From Phyto melanocephala (taxonomy: Eukaryota > Arthropoda > Insecta > Diptera > Rhinophoridae), in NCBI GenBank assembly GCA_941918925.1, contig OW799234.1:44546412-44610411 (forward strand): DNA of 64,000 nucleotides, read 5' to 3'. Shown piece by piece: positions 55,087 to 64,000 of this stretch. The position numbers and the translations under genes are program-made. The notes below the pieces were generated by a model that saw only the letters and a program-made list of their open reading frames with translations, searched no databases and had not been told where the DNA came from. Each line of letters opens with the position of its first letter. Positions within the stretch are counted from its first letter, which is position 1.

Positions 55087-55720
55087 CAGCGTTACCACTC
55101 AAAAATGATCTATCCGACCAAATTTGCCTATAAAACCGACCAAAATCCATTTAAACCGACCAATTTTTTTAAATATTAAATAACAAATACATATGTATGT
55201 ATATGCATACTATGTACCTATGTATTTTTTAAATAAAATTTGAATTAAGTTTTAGAACTTAAAAACCAAAAAAAATTCCTTAATTAAATTAAATTAAAAT
55301 TTTTATGTTTTCGTTTTGCATTGCTTACACCGAGTTAACACACATCAACTTTTACTTATACTTGCGCAAATTAAAGTTGCTTAATGCGAAAGGGGCCAAG
55401 GCATACACAACCAATGCGAGAAGAAAACTGCAAAAATCCTTTTGTTTTTCTTGCTGTTATGCATTTTGTGTAAAAGTAGCACCACCTTACAAATTATTTT
55501 TTATAGTCTTTTACACACGTTTGACATTTGCTTTTGATTGTTTTTCGTTGCTGAGAAGAAAATAGTATTGCCAAAAACTAAAAATGTAATAGCGACCAGT
55601 ATTTCAAATGACTTAAAATGAATATGGTACATTTTCATAAACAGACCAAAATAACGTTTAGCCGACCATCCGACCAAGACCATTAATATCTGACCATTTT
55701 GGTCGGAAAAGACCACGCTG
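55087..55720. mobile_element. hAT MITE, 634 bp, perfect 8-bp TSD ATATATAC
   Basis: Ends CAGCGTTACCAC and, reversed, CAGCGTGGTCTTTTCCGACC. ATATATAC flanks both sides exactly (55079-55086 and 55721-55728). CCGACCA/TGGTCGG motifs are repeated at both ends (six or more copies), a typical subterminal binding array. An 86-codon frame inside is not recognised. Confidence 0.85.
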
Positions 55721-55728
55721 ATATATAC

Positions 55729-56141
55729 ATGACGACAGCAGACTTCACAACTTCACGGCTTCATATGCTGCCAACTTCAAATGCTGGTCTGAAGTCAGCT
55801 TCATAATTATTTTGAATACAGCAACATCATAATAATCAGCTGATGTGTATTTTAGCAATAATAAAAATAATGAATAAAATTTAAGTTATTGACAAAAAAA
55901 AATGTAATAATATCACGAAAAACTATAAATACACATAAAGAAATTGTATTTTTGTAATGTTCTTTTATGTTTAATATTGAAAATAAGTTTTCGTTTTTAT
56001 TTTTCCAATTTAATATATATGTATAATGGCAACACTATATTTGTTTATTGCTGCCCGTCATAATTGAAAATAGCCTAAGTTGCCAGCAGCAGCAAATGCT
56101 GTTGTGCAGTCGTGCTGCTGTGCTGCCGTCAAAATAATCGT
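55729..56141. other. Possible small TIR element
   Basis: TGACGACAGCAG at 55730 and its rough inverse TGCTGCCGTCA at 56124-56134 flank a segment rich in GCAGCA/TGCTGC. No target duplication; assignment weak. Confidence 0.3.
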
Positions 56142-56897
56142 TTTTATACCCTTCACCTGTGGTGCACAAGGGTATATATAGCTTTGTCATTCCGTTTGTA
56201 ATTTCTACAATTTTCATTTCCGACCGCATAAAGTATATATTTTCTGAAAGCTTATGAATAGAGGAGTCGATTAAGCCCTGACCGTCTGTCCGTCTGCCCG
56301 TCTGTCCGTGTGTTGGTTGAAATCAACTTTTAGAAGCAACTATATGTTCCTCAGATCTGTATATGGTATCAATCTCTTGGAAATATCCAGGAATGAATCG
56401 CTATTGAAATTCAGCACAATCGCCCCATAACTTTCTGAGATATGAGCAAAAAACCACGACCACCTCGTTTTTTTTCACAATTACAACAACAACATACATA
56501 CATAGATACATGTAAAAAACATACCAAACAAAAAAAATTAAAAAAAAAAAAAATATTAAAAATAAGAAAAAAATAACAAAAAAAACTACAAAAAAAAATT
56601 TAAAAAAAATTAAAAAAAAAATTTAAAAAAATTTTTTAAAAATTTTTCTACAAAAATTTTTTAAAAAAATTTAAAAAAAATATTAAAAAAAATAATAAAA
56701 TATAAATAATATATTAAATAAAATAAAATAAAATTTTTTTGGCTCAGCTGGGATTCGATGCCACATTTATTCTAACGTATACGTATGCACGTATTTTATA
56801 TGGGATGAACGGTGATACAAACAATTGTTATTGCATGACTACACGTTGTGAAGGGTATATAAGATTCGGCACGGCCGAATATAGCACTGTTACTTGT
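56142..56897 (+). mobile_element. Helentron family C, copy 9
   Basis: Full length: TTTTTATACCCTTCACCTGT with partner GGTGCACAAGGGTATA, GACCGCATAAAGTATATATT, A-rich core, ggctcagctggg, GTTGTGAAGGGTATATAAG, hairpin and CACTGTTACTTGTT. Confidence 0.9.
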
Positions 56898-57102
56898 TGT
56901 TTTTAAATATACCGAAAAATACACTGTGCGATATAAATTTTCGTACATTTTGATCGATAACTCCTCTCCTAATAAATAGATTTAGATAAAATTAGCGGAA
57001 AAATATTGTTTTTACTCAGGAAATATATATTCGAAGTTTCATGAGTCCACGTTAATGCGTTTGGACACAATTCCATTTTATTCGATGTTCGAAAGATACG
57101 GT
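56898..57102 (-). mobile_element. Helentron family B fragment between two C copies
   Basis: Matches in reverse the B block from about the gtgtccaaacgcattaacg to the cgcacagtgtatttttcgg phrases. It is framed on both sides by complete C elements. Confidence 0.7.
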
Positions 57103-57831
57103 TTTTTATACCCTTCACCTGTGGTGCACAAGGGTATATATAGCTTTGTCATTCCGTTTGTAATTTCTACAATTTTCATTTCCGACCCCATAAAGTATAT
57201 ATTTTCTGAAAGCTTTTGAATAGAGGAGTCGATTAAGCCCTGACCGTCTGTCCGTCTGCCCGTGTGTTGGTTGAAATCAACTTTTAGAAGCAACTATATG
57301 TTCCTCAGATCTGTATATGGTATCAATCTCTTGGAAATATCCAGGAATGAATCGCTATTGAAATTCAGCACAATCGCCCCATAACTTTCTGAGATATGAG
57401 CAAAAAACCACGACCACCTCGTTTTTTTCACAATTACAACAGCAACATACATACATACATATATGTAAAAAACATACCAAACAAAAAAAATTACAAAAAA
57501 AAAAAAATATTAAAAATAAGAAAAAAATAATAAAAAAAACAACAAAAAAATTTTAAAAAAATTTAAAAAAAAATTTTAAAAATTTTTCTAAAAAATTTTT
57601 TTAAAAAAATTTAAAAAAAATATAAAAAAATAATAAAATATAAATAATATATTAAATAAAATAAAATTTTTTTGGCTCAGCTGGTATTCGATGCCACATT
57701 TATTCTAACGTGTACGTATGCACGTATTTTATATGGGATGAATGGTGATACAAACAATTGTTATTGCATGACTACACGTTGTGAAGGGTATATAAGATTC
57801 GGCACGGCCGAATATAGCACTGTTACTTGTT
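57103..57831 (+). mobile_element. Helentron family C, copy 10
   Basis: Full length and very similar to copy 9, with the same 5' and 3' ends; a young pair. Confidence 0.9.
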
Positions 57832-57915
57832 ATTTAAACACTTGGATTTTATTATTGACATATTGCTGCTTGCTGTCTGCTCTCGTCTATGTGTTTAGAG
57901 CATTAATGTTACTTA

Positions 57916-58044
57916 AGGACATGACTGACTATCCTACAAAGTCGTGCGATTATGTCAAATAAAAATCTGATCTATCACACTTTCTGAACACACATACAAT
58001 TTTCGATATATCGAACGACTAAATCTGATAGTCAGTCATGGCCT
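57916..58044. mobile_element. 129-bp MITE, TSD TTA (Harbinger-like)
   Basis: TIRs AGGACATGACTGACTATC and, reversed, AGGCCATGACTGACTATC (17 of 18). TTA flanks both ends (57913-57915 and 58045-58047), the TWA target of PIF/Harbinger. Confidence 0.7.
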
Positions 58045-58293
58045 TTAATGATACAGACATTCAGTAGGTTTACATGATGAATTTTATGACGTCCAATTTT
58101 GGACTTTTACACTTTTTTCTGTTCTTTCTGTTACGTTTTATTTGTATATTCTCATCAACAGGATTGTGCTTTTTAAACAGTAATTAGTTTTTTCGACATT
58201 CAAAATAAAGAAAATAAAAATATTTTACTAAATTTTTTGGGATATTCTCCCATAATTTTTCAATTATATTTATTTGGTTGTTGGGTTTAAGCT

Positions 58294-58340
58294 GGTTTAT
58301 ATGCATTTCACTGGTGCTTATGCCAGATCATCAGTAAACC
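58294..58340 (-). ncRNA. Hammerhead ribozyme, intact core
   Basis: Minus strand, in order: stem I GGTTTA, box CTGATGA, U, stem II CTGG-cataagca-CCAG, U, GAA, stem III ATGCAT (A-U and U-A with a GC loop), cleavage base A, stem I return TAAACC. All conserved core residues (C3 U4 G5 A6 G8 A9; G12 A13 A14; A15.1-U16.1; H17 not G) are present. The U-U opposition at 10.1/11.1 is unusual. It should self-cleave after A, before TAAACC, if active. Confidence 0.75.
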
Positions 58341-58652
58341 TTTACCCAAATTCTTGAAAAAGTTTAAAATTTTTATAAGTTATATTTTTAAATTCTCATT
58401 AACAAAATGAGAATTCAAAAATAAAACAAAAAACCATAAAAAACTTTTTCAAAAACCCAACCAACAATTTTTTTAATTTTGAATTTATTTTATTTTTCTA
58501 ATCCCTTTAACATTTGGCTAACCTTTGGTTAACACGAAATGCTTATAAGGGCAACCGAAAAATAAAATCTTTTATAAGTTAATTTACTAAATTTTTTGGG
58601 ATATTCTCCCATAATTTTTCAATTATATTTATTTGGTTGTTGGGTTTAAGCT

Positions 58653-58699
58653 GGTTTATATGCATTTCACTGGTGCTTATGCCAGATCATCAGTAAACC
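58653..58699 (-). ncRNA. Hammerhead ribozyme, intact core, second tandem copy
   Basis: Identical in all core and stem positions to 58294-58340 and exactly 359 bp away. Cleavage at both would release a 359-nt unit able to circularise. Confidence 0.75.
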
Positions 58700-59351
58700 T
58701 TTACCCAAATTCTTGAAAAAGTTTAAAATTTTTATAAGTTATATTTTTAAATTCTCATTAACAAAATGAGAATTCAAAAATAAAACAAAAAACCATAAAA
58801 AACTTTTTCAAAAACCCAACCAACAATTTTTTTAATTTTGAATTTATTTTATTTTTCTAATCCCTTTAACATTTGGCTAACCTTTGGTTAACACGAAATG
58901 CTTATAAGGGCAACCGAAAAATAAAATCTTTTATAAGTTAATTTACTAAATTTTTTGGGATATTCTCCCATAATTTTTCAATTATATTTATTTGGTTGTT
59001 GGGTTTAAGCTGGTTTATATGCATTTATGCTGGTTTATATGCTTAAACCCAACAACCAAATAAATATAATTGAAAAATTATGGGAGAATATCCCAAAAAA
59101 TTTAGTAAATTAACTTATAAAAGATTTTATTTTTCGGTTGCCCTTATAAGCATTTCGTGTTAACCAAAGGTTAGCCAAATGTTAAAGGGATTAGAAAAAT
59201 AAAATAAATTCAAAATTAAAAAAATTGTTGGTTGGGTTTTTGAAAAAGTTTTTTATGGTTTTTTGTTTTATTTTTGAATTCTCATTTTGTTAATGAGAAT
59301 TTAAAAATATAACTTATAAAAATTTTAAACTTTTTCAAGAATTTGGGTAAA

Positions 59352-59398
59352 GGTTTACTGATGATCTGGCATAAGCACCAGTGAAATGCATATAAACC
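59352..59398 (+). ncRNA. Hammerhead ribozyme, intact core, inverted copy
   Basis: Same 47-nt motif on the plus strand: GGTTTA, CTGATGA, T, CTGG...CCAG, T, GAA, ATGCAT, A, TAAACC. Confidence 0.75.
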
Positions 59399-59587
59399 AG
59401 CTTAAACCCAACAACCAAATAAATATAATTGAAAATAAAAATATTAAAAATATATGTAAATTTAATAGTTTACAATACAAATTAAAACTAGACGTCCAAA
59501 AAAATCATCGTATAAATTTGAGTAGTTTTTGGTAACAACTTCAAAAAGGAATTAAGAAAATAGGACGTCATAAAATTTATCAAGTAA

Positions 59588-61427
59588 ATTGGGTGATTGT
59601 TGCTATTTCAATTTCGTTAAAATCAATCATTTTAAAAAAAAATTCCCTTAAATGCTTTTTCTGTAACAGGAAAATATATTAAAAAATATTAGCATTCAAC
59701 AATATTAACTGCAAAATGACACTATTTATTTCTGCAATTAGAAAAGATAGCCGAAAACGGATTGTGGATTAAAAAATTTTGGATCGAAAACTTAAGGTGA
59801 CATCCTGAACTAAATTTATTATGATATATGTATGTATGTATGTACATACATACTTATGTATTACGATTTTCTTAAACCTCAATTGTATTTTTAATTACTA
59901 GATGTACTTTATTTATTTATACTCAAAATGTTGTAGCGTGTATCTAAAAATATTTATTTGCAAATACGTACATACATACTGAAGGATTAAAATATGTTGT
60001 ACTTTAATGCATAGTGTATGCATTTAAACAATTACCTAATTTTAGATCTTACTTCAAAAATATTTCATTAAAAAATAATTGCTTTGTAGATGCAGCGTTT
60101 TAAAAGGATAGCACAATTAAACAACATTTTGTTAATGCCTTCATTTCGCGAATATAACAAATCAACGAAGTTACCGGAGTTAACTCAGGTAGGTAACGAC
60201 TAAATGAATCTAATATAAGTACATATGTACGAATCATACGAGGAATGAATTTCCAAAATTTAACGTTTATTATTTAAAAATATATTTTTTGTCCGTCATG
60301 TTCAGAAATCATAATCAATCAACATCTTGATTGAAAAAAGTTTTAAAAAAGCCAAATATTAAAATTTTTCAAAAATATTGCATAAATATGAATATGGAAT
60401 TTAGAGGTAAATATATTGGGGGAATTTTTAAGCAGACTGCTACTATTTCTAATCTATCTAATAGCACAGTCCTTTGTAATCGAAAGCAAAACCTTTATCT
60501 CAATCTTCCACTTGCCAGTAGCGGACATTCATATACTTTATACGCTGCTGTTATAGCATCGACTATATCGACTGTTTTCAAGCGCAATGAGAATTCCCTT
60601 TCCTTATATTCGACATTCTAACAGGGGATGAGCCAACGCGTGTAGCAAACTTAGCATTTCTGCGTGATAGGCGAATAATTACTTTCCCAGAATCAGAGTG
60701 CAGGATAGGATTAACTCAAATTAGTATGTACTAGGACCTTCCATCCCGTTCATAAATGACCCATTACTTAAGATACTGATGTCATTCTCTACATACTCAT
60801 TGTGCAAGGATTCATCCGCTATCGAATACTTTGTCCCAAACACATACAATTTGAGGTAACTGCGCAAGAGGAAAATTAAATTAAAAGAGCATATTTCAAT
60901 ACATATGACATTCCGGGGGTTATTGGATGAATGGATGGTATCTGTATTCAAATGATTTGATCGGTCAGGAGCGAGTACTTATACTTAAACGGAAAACTAA
61001 AGCACAGTATGAACGCTATGGTGGTATTAAAAAGTATAAAAAGGGCATTTACATATATAAAAAAGTGGCACCTAAGATGGAATTTTCTGAAAAAAGGCGG
61101 CACCCCTATGTAAATCAAATTAAGTAAACCAAAACATATAGTCAGAAAGGGGTCTTATTCGAACTTTGTATATTAAATTTACTGAAAAACATTTTTATTT
61201 AGGCTCAATTTCATTCATACTATTATTTAATTTCCTAAAAAAATTTTAAACTAAATTATAATCACTTAAAAATATTTTTAAAAATAATTCCAATATTAGC
61301 CGAGTGGAATACATATTTAAAACAAGCTGCGATTTCATCATCAGCACTTTTTATGGGTATTTTCATATGTAATCTTAAATTAGTATTTATGTTACAAATC
61401 AATGAAATTAGAATTAGGGAATCATAC
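59588..61427. other. Unassigned, with unrecognised reading frames
   Basis: A 96-codon plus frame (60331-60621, MKKVLKKPNIKIF...) and a 66-codon plus frame (60927-61127, rich in K, R and Y: LILKRKTKAQYERYGGIKKY) are not matched to any family I know. A stretch near 60629-60716 (RVANLAFLRDRRIITFPESE) reads like protein in another frame. Together they may be scraps of one decayed gene on the plus strand; I cannot show it. Confidence 0.3.
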
Positions 61428-62100
61428 ATCGCACTTGATCAACAAGAGGGTATTAACTCAAAATTTTTGAATTTTCAGTAGAGTCAAAAAACTGTTTGTG
61501 GCCACATTTTAACAGAATTTAAAAATTCAAATATACCATAGGAAGCAAATTCCATTTGAAAATATATATCGCACTTGATCAACAAGAGGGTATTAACTCA
61601 AAATTTTTAAAATATCACTTTTTTCAAGAAATCAGCAAACAACATCAATATCTATCTACTGTAAAAATTTCAGCGTATTCCGTTTACTCTTTCATCTCGA
61701 AAACCACTTTTGAGACCATATTCATGATAATGTAGTGATTACCTTTATTTCAACAAAAAGGTATTATTTCGAGTTAATACAAAAGTTGAAATAGGTAAGA
61801 ATCGTATATTTTCATAAAAAAGGTATTATTTTGATTTGAGCCTTTATTTATGTTAAAAATAATCAAACTGTTTTATTTATATTTGGTTGTATTTTGAGTT
61901 GATACTATTTTTTTGATAAAATTTGTTTTATTCTATAATTTTAATTCGAAATGTGACTCTTTTTATGAAAAAATTGTTCAAATTTTTTTTGAGTTGTGAC
62001 CCTTTTCATGAAAAAATGGTGTTAACTCAAAAAATAGATTTTTTTGCAATGATTGGTAAAATTTAAAACAAAAACAAAATTTAAAACGACAACAAACACA
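61428..62100. repeat. Region of recurring GTATTAACTC motifs
   Basis: A 40-base block (gcacttgatcaacaagaggg then tattaactcaaaattttt) occurs twice (61430-61471 and 61570-61611). Shorter variants of GAGTTAATAC / GGTATTA in both directions continue to 62035. Such clusters often mark the ends of DNA transposons, but no TIR or TSD was identified. Confidence 0.45.
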
Positions 62101-62557
62101 ACAATTAGAAAACACATGTATTTTGTTTTTATACCCTTCACCTGTGGTGCACAAGGGTATATATAGCTTTGTCATTCCGTTTGTAATTTCTACAATTTTC
62201 ATTTCCGACCCCATAAAGTATATATTTTCTGAAAGCTTATGAATAGAGGAGTCGATTAAGCCCTGACCGTCTGTCCGTGTGTTGGTTGAAATCAACTTTT
62301 AGAAGCAACTATATGTTCCTCAGATCTGTATATGGTATCAATCTCTTGGAAATATCCAGGAATGAATCGCTATTGAAATTCAGCACAATCGCCCCATAAC
62401 TTTCTGAGATATGAGCAAAAAATCACGACCACCTCGTTTTTTTTCACAATTACAACAACAACATACATACATAGATGTAAAAAACATACCAAACAAAAAA
62501 AAATTACAAAAAAAAAAAATATTAAAAATAAGAAAAAAATAATAAAAAAAACTAAAA

Positions 62558-62862
62558 AAAAGGTCAACAATACTTATTTAACATAAAACACGGGAGGCAC
62601 ACCGCAAATAAAGACAAAAATCACCATGTCATTATACAAAAAGATTAAAAATAAATACAACAAAGAAACAATTGATATCATTGATCCCTGATGATGATCT
62701 ACGAAGTAGGTCGAAATATTGGAAAAAAAAAATAAATAAAGAAATTTAAAATATTTTCTTTAAAAATAAAACAACAAAATTGAATTTTTATGACCTAAAG
62801 CCAAACAAAAATCTACAACAAAATATATAAACAACAAAAAAGGTCAACAATACTTATTTAAC
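62558..62862 (+). mobile_element. Inserted unit with terminal direct repeat and hammerhead-like motif
   Basis: AGGTCAACAATACTTATTTA plus ACA starts the insert (62561) and recurs at its end (62841), 280 bp apart. This is either a target duplication of about 23 bp or, more likely in this A-rich context, slightly more than one tandem unit. It has no coding capacity and includes the motif at 62685-62722. The layout parallels the 359-bp hammerhead units nearby. Confidence 0.55.
62685..62722 (+). ncRNA. Hammerhead-like motif, second family
   Basis: CTGATGA, one extra T, perfect 7-bp hairpin GATCTAC-GAA-GTAGGTC, then GAA, ATAT, T, GG. Stem I could be TCC/GGA only. A15.1-U16.1 and the cleavage base U fit a hammerhead; the extra base after A9 does not. 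Confidence 0.4.
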
Positions 62863-63289
62863 AAAAAAAAAATTTTAAAAAAATTTTAAAAAAAAATTTA
62901 AAAAAATTTTTTAAAAATTTTTCTAAAAAAATTTTTTAAAAATTTTTCTAAAAAATTTTTTTAAAAAAATTTAAAAAAAATATAAAAAAAAATAATAAAA
63001 TATAAATAATATATTAAATAAAATAAAATAAAATTTTTTTGGCTCAGCTGGGATTCGATGCCACATTTATTCTAACGTGTACGTATGCACGTATTTTATA
63101 TGGGATGAATGGTGATACAAACAATTGTTATTGCATGACTACACGTTGTGAAGGGTATATAAGATTCGGCACGGCCGAATATAGCACTGTTACTTGTTTT
63201 TTTTTAAATATGCCGGCATACATATGTACATATGTCACACAATTTTCTTTATTTTCTTTTTAAATTTAAGTAATTTTTAAAAAACTTTA

Positions 63290-63968
63290 GAGCGGCCGTT
63301 GCGAATCTTATATACCCTTCACAACGTGTAGTCATGCAATAACAATTGTTTGTATCACCATTCATCCCATATAAAATACGTGCATACGTACACGTTAGAA
63401 TAAATGTGGCATCGAATCCCAGCTGAGCCAAAAAAATTTTATTTTATTTAATATGTTATTTATATTTTAATATTTTTTTTATATTTTTTTTAAATTTTTT
63501 TTTAAATTTTTAAAAAATTTTTTTTTTTTAGTTTTTTTTATTATTTTTTTCTTATTTTTAATATTTTTTTGTAATTTTTTTTGTTTGGTATGTTTTTTAC
63601 ATGTAAGTATGTATGTATGTATGTATGTTGTTGTTGTAATTGTGAAAAAAAACGAGGTGGTCGTGGTTTTTTGCTCATATCTCAGAAAGTTATGGGGCGA
63701 TTGTGCTGAATTTTAATAGCGATTCATTCCTGGATATTTCCAAGAGATTGATACCATATACAGATCTGAGGAACATATAGTTGCTTCTAAAAGTTGATTT
63801 CAACCAACACACGGACAGACGGACAGACGGTCGGACAGATCGACTCCTCTATTCATAAGCTTTCAGAAAATATATACTTTATGGGGTCGGAAATGAAAAT
63901 TGTAGAAATTACAAACGGAATGACAAAGCTATATATACCCTTGTGCACCTAAGGTGAAGGGTATAAAA
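63290..63968 (-). mobile_element. Helentron family C, copy 12 (3'-truncated)
   Basis: Reverse orientation, facing copy 11. The 5' end TTTTTATACCCTTCACCTTA is complete. At the 3' end the hairpin is cut (cggccgttgcgaatc) and the GTTACTTGTT terminus lost. Confidence 0.8.
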
Positions 63969-64000
63969 AAGGCATATCCATAAGGTACTCGTATCCAATC

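Larger units (their letters stand above)
58225..59430. mobile_element. Hammerhead-bearing retroelement array, copy 2 (head-to-head, 15-bp TSD)
   Basis: Two full 359-bp units plus a partial one lie on the minus strand (58225-59020). One unit lies on the plus strand (about 59036-59430), so the array is a large palindrome. The 15-mer GAAAATAAAAATATT occurs immediately outside both ends (58210-58224 and 59431-59445), a target-site duplication for the whole array. Each complete unit has a 47-nt hammerhead motif. There is no coding capacity. Tandem and inverted arrangements, variable-length TSDs and short-stem-III hammerheads are known features of Penelope-like elements and animal retrozymes. Confidence 0.8.
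58068..59587. mobile_element. TIR element hosting the hammerhead array
   Basis: TTTACATGATG plus AATTTTATGACGTCC on the left and, reversed, TTTACTTGATA plus AATTTTATGACGTCC on the right (24 of 26). No matching target duplication. Without the 58225-59430 insertion it would be about 300 bp, a MITE size. GACGTCC recurs inside at 59491. Confidence 0.55.
62124..63198 (+). mobile_element. Helentron family C, copy 11, with an inserted 280-bp unit
   Basis: Both ends complete: TTTTTATACCCTTCACCTGT; hairpin; CACTGTTACTTGTT. The A-rich core is interrupted at 62560-62862 by sequence foreign to family C. Confidence 0.85.

Noticed and set aside
55730..56134. TGACG-CAGCAG inverted ends
   Set aside because: No target duplication, and the similarity is driven by GCAGCA runs; left as a weak note only.
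57672..63431. Repeated frames beginning MAQLGFDATFILTCTYARILY
   Set aside because: The same stretch of Helentron C (ggctcagctgggattcgatg region) read in several copies; no support as a gene.
1..64000. tRNA, rRNA and CRISPR arrays
   Set aside because: None seen by eye; the regular repeats are transposon units or minisatellites. A tRNAscan or Rfam run would be needed to exclude small RNA genes.

Overview
This is repeat-dense, AT-rich nuclear DNA from an animal, most probably a higher (schizophoran) fly. The evidence is the DINE-1/INE-1-like Helentron elements with their 3' end (hairpin TTCGGC/GCCGAA followed by ATAG and CTTACTTGTT), the CATACATATGTATG-type microsatellites, the short 57-64 bp introns, and the mixture of hAT, PIF/Harbinger, mariner, Ty3/gypsy and Penelope-like remnants. 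I cannot name the species. I found no intact host gene and no rRNA, tRNA or CRISPR. Every protein-like stretch I recognise is a decayed transposon or repeat gene, and most other open frames are chance readings of repeats.

Layout. 0-6 kb: an unclassified repeat (family D), a fold-back MITE, three copies of family A (an interspersed repeat built of 121-123 bp units) and a decayed hAT gene. 6-12 kb: two 2-2.7 kb Helentron-type elements (family B), one holding an internally deleted mariner, with a D repeat interrupted by family A between them. 12-19 kb: a hAT MITE, a 21-bp palindromic satellite, a GGTCTCCAC-TIR element, a CGTTGCCAC element and a 1.7 kb Harbinger-type element. 19-22 kb: two short Helentrons (family C), a Penelope-like GIY-YIG remnant, a tandem array, and a Harbinger MITE carrying a MADF-domain remnant. 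22.6-24.8 kb: a ZMYM1/DUF4371-type hAT gene with three recognisable introns. 25-33 kb: a hAT fragment, an LTR, the best family B copy, a broken multicopy arthropod gene, and a hAT element (8-bp TSD) containing a truncated gypsy element. 33-36 kb: a mosaic of B and C, including one B copy that lacks the mariner. 36-46 kb: a Harbinger element with a transposase remnant, an ATATCGAT-rich element, two C copies, and four TIR elements, three with clear target duplications. 47-57 kb: two more B elements, a multiply interrupted C copy containing a hammerhead-ribozyme repeat array, and a hAT MITE. 57-64 kb: C copies, a tiny Harbinger MITE, and a 1.2 kb head-to-head array carrying hammerhead ribozymes.

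The most interesting signal is at 58225-59430 (related copy 49771-50505). Repeats of about 359 bp each carry a 47-nt motif with a complete hammerhead ribozyme core, a 6-bp stem I that covaries between the two loci, and a minimal self-complementary stem III. The array is flanked by a 15-bp direct repeat and switches strand next to the predicted cleavage site. This looks like a non-autonomous Penelope-like or retrozyme-like retroelement. A second, unrelated hammerhead-like motif lies in a 280-bp unit at 62560-62862.

The elements interact mainly by nesting. Mariner sits in Helentron B with an empty-site paralogue present, gypsy in hAT, Helentron C in hAT, hAT in a LINE tail, the ribozyme array in Helentron C, and family A in family D. 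The order of insertion can be read directly at several of these sites.
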